Assembly (NCBI GenBank): GCA_019634245.1
Contig: JAHQVR010000125.1
Span: forward strand, 1-17,289
DNA: 17,289 bases
Direction: 5' to 3'
From: Gammaproteobacteria bacterium
Lineage (GTDB): Bacteria > Pseudomonadota > Gammaproteobacteria > Granulosicoccales > Granulosicoccaceae
In this document: positions 1 through 5,969 of the stretch, in pieces
Layout of the letters: each line of letters begins with the position of its first letter
Numbering within the stretch: the first letter of the stretch is position 1
Notes under the pieces: model-generated
Seen by the model: only the letters and a program-made list of their open reading frames with translations
What the model was told of the DNA's origin: nothing
Databases searched by the model: none
Made by a program: the position numbers and the translations under genes

Positions 1-58
1 GTAGAGCATCTGACTTTTAATCAGGTGGTCGCAGGTTCGAATCCTGCACGCCCCACCA
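1..58 (+). tRNA. tRNA-Lys (UUU), 3' part only
   Basis: The window starts inside the D-arm of a lysine tRNA gene. Visible are the end of the D-arm, the anticodon arm (5-bp stem with loop CTTTTAA, anticodon TTT at 16-18), a 5-nt variable loop (26-30), a T-arm with perfect GCAGG/CCTGC pairing around TTCGAAT (31-47), the 3' acceptor strand (48-54), discriminator A and an encoded CCA (56-58). The sequence closely follows the gammaproteobacterial tRNA-Lys that I know. About 18 bases of the 5' end lie outside the window. tRNA 3' ends are common integration targets, which matters for the accessory genes that follow. Confidence 0.96.
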
Positions 59-96
59 TCATTGACACGTTCCAAATTTCTATACTGCGAACGTAA

Positions 97-289
97 ATGG
101 TCGCAGGCCTACGTGGCCCCACCTGAGCGGTCCGAACGAGTCCCGCACACCCACCAGTCTGCACACGTTTTATTTCAAGATACACTTAACATTCATAGTC
201 GCAAGCCTACGCGGCCCACCGGTTCGGCCCCACCTGGGCGGTCCCACCTAGGCGGCCCCACCTAGGCGGTCCCGAACCAATTCTGCACA
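97..289. repeat. GC-rich degenerate repeat patch downstream of tRNA-Lys
   Basis: This stretch between the tRNA and the first gene is much more GC-rich than its surroundings. Three consecutive 14-bp units of the form GGYCCCACCTRGGC lie at 226-239, 240-253 and 254-267, with a partial fourth from 268. A related unit is at 115-128 and, like the last one, runs into GGTCC(C)GAAC. A longer imperfect direct repeat (GTCGCARGCCTACGYGGCCC) occurs near 101 and 199, about 98 bp apart. The 10-mer at 98-107 is identical to tRNA bases 26-35, and GCCCCACC at 116-123 matches tRNA bases 50-57. It may derive from duplicated tRNA 3' sequence or be a post-tRNA repeat element. I see no credible gene here. Confidence 0.75.
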
Positions 290-319
290 TACAAATTATA
301 TGCATTTTTGGAGCTTTCG

Positions 320-796
320 ATGCCAGTTGAGATTCGCCAACTTACTCCCAAAGATGCCGCTGTGATGACGGCCCTGTCGACATGTTTCGGCGAAGCTTAC
401 AAGGACATGTCCACCTATATTGATAAACGCCCGAGTGCCGATTATTTGAAAGGGTTGCTCGGCGGCGATTCATTTATAGCGTTGGCAGCGCTGGAAGGTA
501 TAGTTGTTGTTGGTGGGCTTGTAGCATACGAATTGAAAAAATTCGAACAGGAGCGCAGTGAGATTTACATTTACGACCTAGCAGTGTCTTCGGGGCATCG
601 AAGGAGTGGTATAGCTACGGCTTTGATTGAGAGGCTGAAAGTTATAGCGACACATCGAGGTGCGCATGTAATTTTTGTTCAAGCTGATACGGGTGTTGAA
701 GACGAACCGGCAATCGAGCTTTATACCAAGCTTGGTCTGCGACAAGAGGTCCTTCACTTTGACATTACAGTCGAGTCCAGTGATGAAAATGCATAA
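320..796 (+). CDS. AAC(3)-I-like aminoglycoside 3-N-acetyltransferase (GNAT)
   Basis: A 158-residue GNAT that by recall resembles the AAC(3)-I (gentamicin acetyltransferase) family along most of its length. Shared stretches include SFIALAAL (51-58), an FEQ-RSEIYIYDLAVS block (75-90), the acetyl-CoA loop HRRSGIATALI (93-103), VQAD (120-123) and ELYTKLG...EV-HFDI (133-149). Family members acetylate the 3-amino group of 2-deoxystreptamine aminoglycosides in the cytoplasm using acetyl-CoA. ATG 320 is chosen over the upstream TTG at 308 because GGAG lies 6 bases before it. AAC(3)-I genes are classically found on integron cassettes, and an attC-like palindrome overlaps the end of this gene. Assignment to the family is strong; real activity against aminoglycosides is untested and the divergence is clear. 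Confidence 0.85.
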   Translation: MPVEIRQLTPKDAAVMTALSTCFGEAYKDMSTYIDKRPSADYLKGLLGGDSFIALAALEGIVVVGGLVAYELKKFEQERSEIYIYDLAVSSGHRRSGIATALIERLKVIATHRGAHVIFVQADTGVEDEPAIELYTKLGLRQEVLHFDITVESSDENA

Positions 797-868
797 CAAA
801 CGCGTATTATTCGTACCTGTCGGCGTAGGATGTCAGCTTCGCTATCCTTGATATACAGGGTGTTATGT
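791..868 (+). repeat. attC-like site (integron recombination site candidate)
   Basis: The site begins with GCATAACAAACGC, overlapping the stop of the AAC(3)-I-like gene, and ends with GTTATGT. Outer boxes GCATAAC and GTTATGT are complementary at 6 of 7 positions, as R'' and R' boxes should be, and the start resembles Vibrio-type attC ends. Inside, CCTGT/ACAGG and AGGAT/ATCCT can pair, giving a foldable strand of 78 bases. An alternative inner pairing, TATTATT with GATATA, leaves an unpaired base as in L boxes. The spacers are asymmetric and no second clear copy was found in the window, so it may be degenerate or coincidental. Confidence 0.45.
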
Positions 869-1070
869 GGACACGTTCCCTTGTGCAAGAATTAGGTGGC
901 ATGTGCGGGCATCGATCGGTCCATTGCAAGAGAAAACCAGCTCAGCCATTTTGGAATCCACCGAAATGAAAACTAGATAGTTGAACATAGTGGCATTAAG
1001 TGGGAGTTTTTGCAGTGGTTGGATGTAGACGTCGTAGAATTACAACCTAAAAAAATCTATTTCACAGATC
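869..1070. other. Intergenic spacer with short open reading remnant
   Basis: The stretch between the attC-like site and the cupin gene shows no complete gene. From 977 to 1096 one frame is open without a start codon and reads like protein (IVEHSGIKWEFLQWLDVDVV, then ELQPKKIYF), running over the cupin start. It could be the end of a broken gene or chance. No clear promoter or terminator is seen. Confidence 0.3.
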
Positions 1071-1430
1071 ATGAAACCGATAGATATAAAATCCGCTGAG
1101 CATTACCACTGGGGTAACGGTTGCGACGGTTGGCATTTAGTCAAGAACGAAAGTCTAAGTGTAATAGAAGAAAATGTGCCAGCCGGAGAAGAGGAGGTCA
1201 GACACTATCATGTCACTGCACAGCAATTCTTTTATGTTTTAAGTGGTTCCGTTGTGATTGAGCTTGATGGTGATAGGCATGTATTAGAGAAAGGCATGGG
1301 GCTGCATGTGCCAAAAGGATTGCCCCACTTGCTAAAAAACGTGGATACCGAAGATGTTCGGTTTCTGGTTGTTTCGCAACCAATGAGTCATGGTGATCGA
1401 GTTGAAGTGTCGCCACAATCGAACGACTGA
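1071..1430 (+). CDS. Small single-domain cupin protein
   Basis: A 119-residue protein with one cupin beta-barrel covering most of its length. Motif 1 spans about residues 39-59, with H45 and H47 followed by Q51/Q52 where metal-binding cupins usually carry Glu, then G59. Motif 2 spans 77-90, with G77, P81, G83, H86 and N90. Three His ligands (45, 47, 86) are thus present but the usual Glu ligand is replaced by Gln, so metal binding or activity may differ from the norm. Small cupins include isomerases, dioxygenases and sugar-binding proteins, and no substrate can be inferred. The gene stands alone with no partner reading with it. Confidence 0.8.
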   Translation: MKPIDIKSAEHYHWGNGCDGWHLVKNESLSVIEENVPAGEEEVRHYHVTAQQFFYVLSGSVVIELDGDRHVLEKGMGLHVPKGLPHLLKNVDTEDVRFLVVSQPMSHGDRVEVSPQSND

Positions 1431-1504
1431 CATCTTACATTTAGCCAGCGAACTTGGTGTCTCTTTGAGCCCATCCAATATTTAATGAGTTTGAAGAAAG
1501 CACA

Positions 1505-1585
1505 ATGGAACTTAGAGCGGCAAATAAGAATGATTTTTCGGCTGTAAATGCTCTGATGAGAACTTCGCGTAATGATGTTAGATAA
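1505..1585 (+). pseudogene. Probable GNAT acetyltransferase N-terminal stub
   Basis: A 26-codon frame beginning MELRAANKNDFSAVNALM resembles the first helix and strand of GNAT proteins, which typically open with an Arg-containing strand and then an acidic Asp-Phe-X-Ala-Val helix start. It stops at a TAA at 1583 and no continuation is found in another frame. The RES-domain gene begins inside it at 1572. It may be a truncated gene that now serves only as a leader or translation-coupling ORF for the next gene. The evidence is short, so confidence is limited. Confidence 0.35.
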
Positions 1586-2111
1586 AGAGAACGCTGTCAT
1601 CAAATTAGATGCATTCTCAGGAATAGTCTGGCGGATATTATTTGCAGATCTATCAAAGCAAACTAGTGAGCCTGTCCGCTCTCCCGTTGGTCGCTTTCAC
1701 CACAGCGGACAAGTTGCTCTTTATTCCTCCTGTACTGAAGAGGGTGCAGGCGTTGCGATAAAACGCTATGTGAAATCGAATGACCCGGAGCGCATTATTG
1801 TTCCTTTGCAAGTTGTAGCTGATCGTATCTACGACATTCGAAGAACTAGCTTTTCAAAAAGCGCATCAATCGTTTGGCAGAACTGTGTTGAAAAAGGCGA
1901 GCCTGCGCCTACATGGCGTTTTTCAGACTCTGCTCGGAATGCCGGAGCTCAGGGTATGCTCTATGCATCTCGTTCCAGGCCTGACTTAACGCATTTGGTG
2001 TTGTTCGATGTATCCTACGGCATTGTTAAGCAGGCCGGTGATGTAAAGGCATGGCCTACAGGCACTGTGGATTTTTTAAATAGCCCAACTAAAAAAGGGC
2101 TGGAGAGCTAA
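1572..2111 (+). CDS. RES-domain protein (NAD+ phosphorylase toxin-like)
   Basis: A 179-residue protein matching the RES domain pattern: GRFHHSGQVALYSS at 40-53 (conserved Arg41 and Tyr51, ten residues apart) and GMLYASRSRPDL with Ser133 near the C-terminus, followed by LVLF. Characterised RES toxins, partnered with Xre/ParS-type antitoxins, cleave cellular NAD+. Arg, Tyr and Ser line the pocket together with a Glu about 11 residues after the Tyr. Here that position is Ala62, while E56 and E57 lie nearby. No Xre-type antitoxin gene lies on either side; upstream are a GNAT stub and a cupin. It could therefore be an inactive or repurposed member, or belong to a RES subgroup with a shifted Glu. 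ATG 1575 is an equally possible start. Confidence 0.7.
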   Translation: MMLDKENAVIKLDAFSGIVWRILFADLSKQTSEPVRSPVGRFHHSGQVALYSSCTEEGAGVAIKRYVKSNDPERIIVPLQVVADRIYDIRRTSFSKSASIVWQNCVEKGEPAPTWRFSDSARNAGAQGMLYASRSRPDLTHLVLFDVSYGIVKQAGDVKAWPTGTVDFLNSPTKKGLES

Positions 2112-2217
2112 CCTAGAGCATCCTAGCTCACTAAACCGACCGTAGTGATGGCGAATAAGTAGCCCTAAAGATGAAAATATAATGCTTCGAGAGCAGGGAG
2201 TAATTGCTAGCGTCTAC

Positions 2218-2733
2218 CTATCGCTGTTGCATCAAAACACGGGAAATATAATCTGACTTAAGCTCTGCATAGATGCCTCGCCCTTCGGGATGTTTCTCAG
2301 AGATTTCGGTTTTGAGTTTTGCGTATTCTTCAGAGAGTAGTTTGTTTGCTCTCAAGGCATCCCGAAAGTGGAGGTAGTCAGTCCATCGTTGGCTGTCGTG
2401 TTCTACAACATGAACCAGAAAAAGGCGGAATCCAGGGTCTCGTCCAAAAATTCGGTCGCCCGGTATTCCGATATTACCTGGGTAATCATATCCAATGGAT
2501 TCCATGCCAGGTACCATCTGCTCGGCAATACCCAAATCCGACACCCCCACTAGGATGTCCACTATCGGTTTGGCTGTTAGTCCGGGGACAGCGGTGCTGC
2601 CAACATGTTCAATCGCCAAAAAGAAACTTCCACACACGTCGATAATCCTGTTAGCTTCAGATCTAAATTGATTGGGCCAATCATCTGAATACAAACAGAG
2701 ACGATTCTCTCCGTGTTTAAGTCCGAGACTCAT
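2218..2733 (-). CDS. GrpB/UPF0157 family protein
   Basis: A 171-residue protein with the hallmark HVGSTAVPGLTAKPIVDI at 43-60, which resembles the nucleotide-binding GS...D.D core of nucleotidyltransferase-fold proteins. It also has the family's GIPG...GR...F-L-HVVE-DS-RW block in the second half and YAKLK near the end. Its length is normal for the family. The biochemical role is not established; some members are fused to or annotated with dephospho-CoA kinase. It is the only gene of the accessory block on the minus strand. It is divergent from the next GNAT gene, with an 80-bp gap that should carry both promoters. No good Shine-Dalgarno sequence is seen before the ATG. Confidence 0.88.
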   Translation of the reverse strand: MSLGLKHGENRLCLYSDDWPNQFRSEANRIIDVCGSFFLAIEHVGSTAVPGLTAKPIVDILVGVSDLGIAEQMVPGMESIGYDYPGNIGIPGDRIFGRDPGFRLFLVHVVEHDSQRWTDYLHFRDALRANKLLSEEYAKLKTEISEKHPEGRGIYAELKSDYISRVLMQQR

Positions 2734-2813
2734 GAGTAATGTTTATCACTTCCCGGTACGACTGTAAACTAAAGAATAATTTCTTTGCCAACCAGAGATT
2801 CTAGCGACGTTGA

Positions 2814-3341
2814 ATGTATATGCTGATCTATACCGATAGGTTAAGTCTCAGAACATTTACATCTTCAGACTACAAGTCTATGAATCGACTGCTCGGAAGC
2901 CGAGCAGTTATGAAGTCGAGCGTCGAAGGGCCTCTTACTGCATCTCAGATAAAAGAGTGGTTGGAGAAGCAAATCAACGTCTATAGAGCGGACCAAGGGC
3001 TCGGAGCGCTCGCTGTTATACACAAAGAGCATCAAATTCTAATTGGTTACTGTGGGCTGTTTCGCGCACCTTGCATGGTCGGTTTAAATGAAATAGCGAT
3101 TGGATATCGATTTATCCAGAACCATTGGGGCAAGGGCTTTGCTACGGAAGCCTCAATTGCGGTCCGAGAATATGCTTTCATAACACTCGGACTACCCAGA
3201 TTGGTTGCATTGATCGAACCATCAAACCCTCGATCGATACGAGTGGCAGAAAAGATAGGTATGACTTTCGAGAAAGAAGTTATGCTAGAAACATACGATC
3301 ATCCTGACTATTTATATTCACTGGAAAATCCGTATAAGTGA
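2814..3341 (+). CDS. RimJ/RimL-type GNAT N-acetyltransferase
   Basis: A 175-residue GNAT of the RimJ/RimL type (Acetyltransf_3). It opens with YTDRLSLRTF, the usual T-RL-LR strand, and continues with IGYCGL (57-62), IGYRF...WGKGFATEA (91-113; the acetyl-CoA binding segment) and IEPSNPRSIRVAEKIGM, the typical Asn-X-X-Ser...Lys-X-Gly-Met segment. Such enzymes acetylate ribosomal or other protein N-termini, or small amines; the substrate is unknown. The start could be ATG 2814 or ATG 2820; the second would give the family-typical beginning and neither has a clear ribosome-binding site. The gene stands alone, divergent from the GrpB-like gene. Confidence 0.85.
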   Translation: MYMLIYTDRLSLRTFTSSDYKSMNRLLGSRAVMKSSVEGPLTASQIKEWLEKQINVYRADQGLGALAVIHKEHQILIGYCGLFRAPCMVGLNEIAIGYRFIQNHWGKGFATEASIAVREYAFITLGLPRLVALIEPSNPRSIRVAEKIGMTFEKEVMLETYDHPDYLYSLENPYK

Positions 3342-3372
3342 GTGCACTAATGTCTGCTATGGTGTGCACTAA
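3342..3372. repeat. Nine-base direct repeat GTGCACTAA, two copies
   Basis: GTGCACTAA occurs at 3342-3350 and 3364-3372, with starts 22 bp apart, just after the stop of the RimJ/RimL-type gene. Each contains the palindrome GTGCAC. Two turns of helix between copies would suit a protein-binding site, but the function is unknown. An imperfect palindrome, ACCCTAGAGGGT, follows directly. Confidence 0.35.
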
Positions 3373-3436
3373 CCCTAGAGGGTCTATGGTATTGGATGCT
3401 TGCTAACGACAGCCGTCTTACCACTGGTAGTTGATC

Positions 3437-3754
3437 ATGGCCAAACTGAGAAAAAAGTTAATTACTGAACTCGAGAAGATCTCAGGAGTTGATATTCATC
3501 TTTGGAGACCAGATCGAGATTTTATGGTCATTGATTATAAAGGTAAGGAAATAGCGCATTTTCACGGAAACAATGAAATAGATATTCGACTCTCTCCAGA
3601 GTTTGTTAAAAAGGAAGGGCTAGTTCAGGCGCCCAATAGAATTGGACATCTGAATCGCAAAAATGGTGGCACTTGGTTGGTCTGTCGATTTACTCGAGAA
3701 AGCCATCTGGCGGAGGTGAAACGCCTAGTCAATGTAGCTATCGAATTGAGATAG
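3437..3754 (+). CDS. DUF5519 / luciferase-domain family protein
   Basis: A 105-residue protein covering one small domain. It has a GKEIAHFHGNNEIDIRL segment, a central loop and a C-terminal WLVCRF...VKRLVNVAIEL segment. These match my memory of the family annotated as luciferase domain (DUF5519), found as small stand-alone proteins and at the end of some luciferases; the biochemical role of the stand-alone form is unknown to me. ATG 3437 is preferred to the in-frame TTG at 3431. No close Shine-Dalgarno sequence is visible. It is a single gene with no operon partner. Confidence 0.65.
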   Translation: MAKLRKKLITELEKISGVDIHLWRPDRDFMVIDYKGKEIAHFHGNNEIDIRLSPEFVKKEGLVQAPNRIGHLNRKNGGTWLVCRFTRESHLAEVKRLVNVAIELR

Positions 3755-3871
3755 AATCATGCAATGTAGTAGAAAGCGACCTTGCAGTCAGCTGTGTCAA
3801 TCTGAGGCAATATGTTCTAATGTATGTGTGGATAAAACACACAAAAAGAATTTCCAAAGGAACTAGTGACT

Positions 3872-4240
3872 ATGTCTCTTCTTGCAAACATCGTTGTGGC
3901 ATTACTTGCACTACTTCACGTGTACATACTCATTCTGGAGATGTTCCTTTGGGGGTCACCAACAAGTCTTAGAGCGTTTGGGCTTACGCCTGAACTGGCC
4001 AGTCAGACCACTGCGTTGGCTGCGAATCAGGGGCTATATAATGGTTTCTTGGCCGCCGGGTTGATATGGGGGTTAGTGTTAGGGGAGAAGGGGAGATCGG
4101 TAAAAATATTTTTCCTCTTGTGCATACTGGTGGCAGGTGTTTTTGGCGCAGTTACTGTAAACCCTAAAATATTACTCATACAGGCTATTCCCGCCGTAAT
4201 AGGATTGATCTTAATTTATCTTTCACCTCGAACTTCATAA
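3872..4240 (+). CDS. DUF1304 family small integral membrane protein
   Basis: A 122-residue, very hydrophobic protein with about four predicted membrane helices (roughly residues 3-25, 50-70, 75-95 and 100-118). The first helix carries LHVYILILEMFLW, the signature of the DUF1304 family, whose members have the same length and an E-MFLW motif. The loop TTALAANQGLYNGFLAAGL is also typical of the family. The function is unknown. An in-frame GTG at 3866 is closer to the AAAGG at 3856-3860, but the ATG gives the usual family start. The next coding fragment begins only 13 bases after the stop, so the two may once have been co-transcribed. Confidence 0.85.
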   Translation: MSLLANIVVALLALLHVYILILEMFLWGSPTSLRAFGLTPELASQTTALAANQGLYNGFLAAGLIWGLVLGEKGRSVKIFFLLCILVAGVFGAVTVNPKILLIQAIPAVIGLILIYLSPRTS

Positions 4241-4253
4241 TTAATGGATTGCC

Positions 4254-4427
4254 ATGGACTGGAAGTTAAAAGAAACTTTCAAGTTTAAGGGGTCGAACGT
4301 AAAGTTCGATGTTCGAGATTCTGGACCACCGGTGATCGTTGTGCACGGTACTCCGTGGTCGTCATTTAACATGAGACACCTTGTTAAAAATAATCATTTC
4401 CTTTTATTGGCTGATGAGAGTGCTTAA
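4254..4427 (+). pseudogene. Truncated alpha/beta-hydrolase (N-terminal fragment)
   Basis: A 57-codon frame begins MDWKLKETFKFKGSNVKFDV and continues through SGPPVIVVHGTPWSSFNMRHL. This is the start of an alpha/beta-hydrolase of the haloalkane-dehalogenase/epoxide-hydrolase type, including the HGTPW oxyanion-hole motif at about residues 31-35. The similarity ends near residue 46 and the frame stops at 4425 after an unrelated tail. No nucleophile elbow (G-X-S/D-X-G) or catalytic His follows in any frame before the next gene. About four fifths of the protein is missing, which points to deletion or recombination. It cannot be an active hydrolase. Confidence 0.75.
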
Positions 4428-4499
4428 TCTATCTAAGAACGTTTAATGGGCTAGGAATTCGCCCTTGATATACCACTTTTTATAACAAAGTAAGCTGAG

Positions 4500-4988
4500 A
4501 TGAAAGATATTGACATACGCCCCTACGAGGCATCGTTTCGAGCGGAATTGCTACAGCTCGTGGTATCTGCATGGGCACCAGTTTTCGATAAAACACAAAA
4601 ACAGGCACCAACATTTATCTACGACAATTTTTATCCTCACGGCTGGGAAACGAGGCAGGTGGATGAAGTGAAAGAGCTACTAGATCAGGATGCCAGTAAT
4701 ATTTATGTGGCTTTATCTGGACGTAAATTAGTAGGCTTTGTGGGTATTAAAATTCATCCTGAAGACAACATGGGTGAAATATACATAATTGCGGTGGCGC
4801 CGAGTTTCCAAAGAAGAGGTATCGGCAGAGCATTAATGCTGTATGCAGAACAACAAATTCGTGAATGTGGAATGGCTATGGTTATGGTGGAAACCGTAGG
4901 TGATTCAGGGCATGAGCCAGCCCGTCGCACCTATGAAGCACAGGGGTACCAAAGGTGGCCTGTGGCGCGATACTTTAAATCACTATGA
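4500..4988 (+). CDS. GNAT family N-acetyltransferase
   Basis: A 162-residue GNAT. A poorly conserved N-terminal half is followed by LVGFVGIKI (75-83), then MGEIYIIAVAPSFQRRGIGRAL (90-111) holding the acetyl-CoA loop QRRGIGRAL. The C-terminal MVETVGDSGHEPARRTYEAQGY segment ends with ARYFKSL. The last part matches a common GNAT subgroup of unknown substrate. The enzyme should transfer an acetyl group from acetyl-CoA to an amine on a small molecule or protein. It follows the hydrolase fragment by 72 bp, a gap containing a 4-bp GGGC/GCCC hairpin and an AT-rich stretch that could serve as promoter. Only a weak ribosome-binding site is seen. Confidence 0.88.
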   Translation: MKDIDIRPYEASFRAELLQLVVSAWAPVFDKTQKQAPTFIYDNFYPHGWETRQVDEVKELLDQDASNIYVALSGRKLVGFVGIKIHPEDNMGEIYIIAVAPSFQRRGIGRALMLYAEQQIRECGMAMVMVETVGDSGHEPARRTYEAQGYQRWPVARYFKSL

Positions 4989-5119
4989 TGAATGATAGAC
5001 TGCGCTGCGAAGACGACATTGAGTACTATCAGTAATTATTGTCTCGGAGTCCAATTATAAAACGGCCAATCGGAATCAATCCCAAGAACCAGAACAGTTA
5101 AAGCGTTATTGAGTAGTAT

Positions 5120-5497
5120 ATGGCTATTGAACCGTTTATAAAATGTAGTGATATCAAAGAATCTTTAGATTTCTATACCAGATTGATGGACTTTGAGGTG
5201 GTACAGGCACCCGACAAAGACCCGAATTCTTTTATGTCTATGTATGCCTTTCTTAAAAGAGAAGAAAGTTTTGTTCATCTATCACAGCACGCTGGTGACG
5301 GCGTATTCGGTAGTGTCCTGTATGTGCGCGTTAACGATATCGATCAGATCTACAAATCCTTGATAAACAACGGTCTAACGTTACAATCACCCTCTGGAAT
5401 TACCATGGAGCCAGTGGTGCAGACATGGAAAATGAAAGAGTTCTCGGTGGCTGATCCTGATGGTAACCGGATTACCTTTGGTCAGAGCTGCAATTAA
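5120..5497 (+). CDS. VOC (glyoxalase/bleomycin-resistance fold) protein
   Basis: A 125-residue protein with the two beta-alpha-beta-beta-beta modules of the vicinal oxygen chelate superfamily. Module one includes IKCSDIKESLDFYTRLMDF (7-25), and module two includes VNDIDQIYKSLINNG followed by EFSVADPDGNRITFGQ (108-123), the usual end. The first strand carries Lys-Cys where metal-binding members have His, so the metal site is uncertain and a binding role is possible. VOC members include glyoxalase I, fosfomycin-resistance enzymes and bleomycin-binding proteins, and the specific role here is unknown. It is followed, 73 bp on, by a second VOC protein of a different subgroup. Confidence 0.85.
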   Translation: MAIEPFIKCSDIKESLDFYTRLMDFEVVQAPDKDPNSFMSMYAFLKREESFVHLSQHAGDGVFGSVLYVRVNDIDQIYKSLINNGLTLQSPSGITMEPVVQTWKMKEFSVADPDGNRITFGQSCN

Positions 5498-5570
5498 AAC
5501 ATTGGACACCATGGTGCGTTTTTCCAGAAGACTCTGACGTGTAATCGGTTTCTACTAGTTTGCTAATTTT

Positions 5571-5969
5571 ATGATCTCAGGGCTTAATCACATTACTCTA
5601 GCCGTTACTGGAATTGACCAGTCCGTGCATTTTTATCAGAAATTACTGGGCTTCGACGTCCATGTTATTTGGGATCAAGGCGCTTATCTGACTCTTGGGT
5701 CGCTCTGGCTCTGCCTATCGTTGGATAATGTTTGTAGCAAGTCGGATTACACACATTTCGCTTTTGGCGTATCAGATGAAGAGTTTTCGATTTGTAAGAA
5801 GATTCTTGTTGCCGAGGGCGTACAGCAATGGAAGGAAAACAGCAGTGAGGGTGATTCGTTTTATTTTCTGGATCCCGATGGCCACAAACTTGAATTGCAC
5901 GTTGGATCATTGCAAACGCGATTGGATACTCTTAAAGAAAACCCCTACGCCGGTATGCGTTGGTTTTAG
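5571..5969 (+). CDS. fosA: FosA-like fosfomycin thiol transferase
   Basis: A 132-residue VOC protein that follows Pseudomonas-type FosA nearly end to end. It begins GLNHITLAV (metal ligand H7, T9), then WDQGAYLTLGSLWLCLS (W46, C48), YTHFAFG (H62, equivalent to FosA H64), WKENSSEGDSFYF (K88, and the S-E-G-D-S potassium loop at 92-96, Y98), DPDGHKLELHVG (metal ligand E108, equivalent to E110), R117, and PYAGMRW at the end. All metal and potassium-loop residues I can place are kept. FosA conjugates glutathione to fosfomycin using Mn2+ and K+ in the cytoplasm. Chromosomal fosA genes are common in Gram-negative bacteria. I see no convincing ribosome-binding site before the ATG. It is the last gene of the accessory block. 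Confidence 0.88.
   Translation: MISGLNHITLAVTGIDQSVHFYQKLLGFDVHVIWDQGAYLTLGSLWLCLSLDNVCSKSDYTHFAFGVSDEEFSICKKILVAEGVQQWKENSSEGDSFYFLDPDGHKLELHVGSLQTRLDTLKENPYAGMRWF

Larger units (their letters stand above)
59..5969. other. Candidate accessory island / cassette-like gene block next to tRNA-Lys
   Basis: The block from the tRNA end to the FosA-like gene holds about ten small unrelated genes of roughly 320 to 540 bp. Each is separated by roughly 70 to 270 bp (once only 13 bp), nearly all are on one strand, and there is no shared pathway. Two belong to families known for antibiotic resistance (AAC(3)-I and FosA). Two probable gene fragments are present. The tight operon starting at 6196 is organised quite differently. 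The left boundary at a tRNA 3' end fits an integrated island, while small same-strand genes fit a cassette array. No integrase, transposase or second tRNA-end copy is visible, so the mobile origin is inference and the right boundary near 5970-6195 is a guess. Confidence 0.4.

Noticed and set aside
62..86. Promoter-like TTGACA followed by TATACT just after the tRNA
   Set aside because: The spacing is only 13 bases, too short for a sigma70 promoter, and no matching alternative -10 lies at 16-18 bases.
62..265. 67-codon open frame through the repeat patch
   Set aside because: It is made of GC-rich repeats with no domain-like composition and no ribosome-binding site; judged non-coding.
2105..2129. 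GAGCTA/TAGCTC hairpin at the end of the RES gene as a terminator
   Set aside because: The stem is only 6 bp with a 13-base loop and no T-run follows.
4484..4499. TATAACAAAG resembling the attC-like 5' box
   Set aside because: It lies directly before a start codon, leaving no room for the rest of an attC site.
5086..5120. Another attC-like end (GCGTTATTG) before the VOC gene
   Set aside because: No complementary 5' box or palindromic arm is found in the preceding 100 bases.
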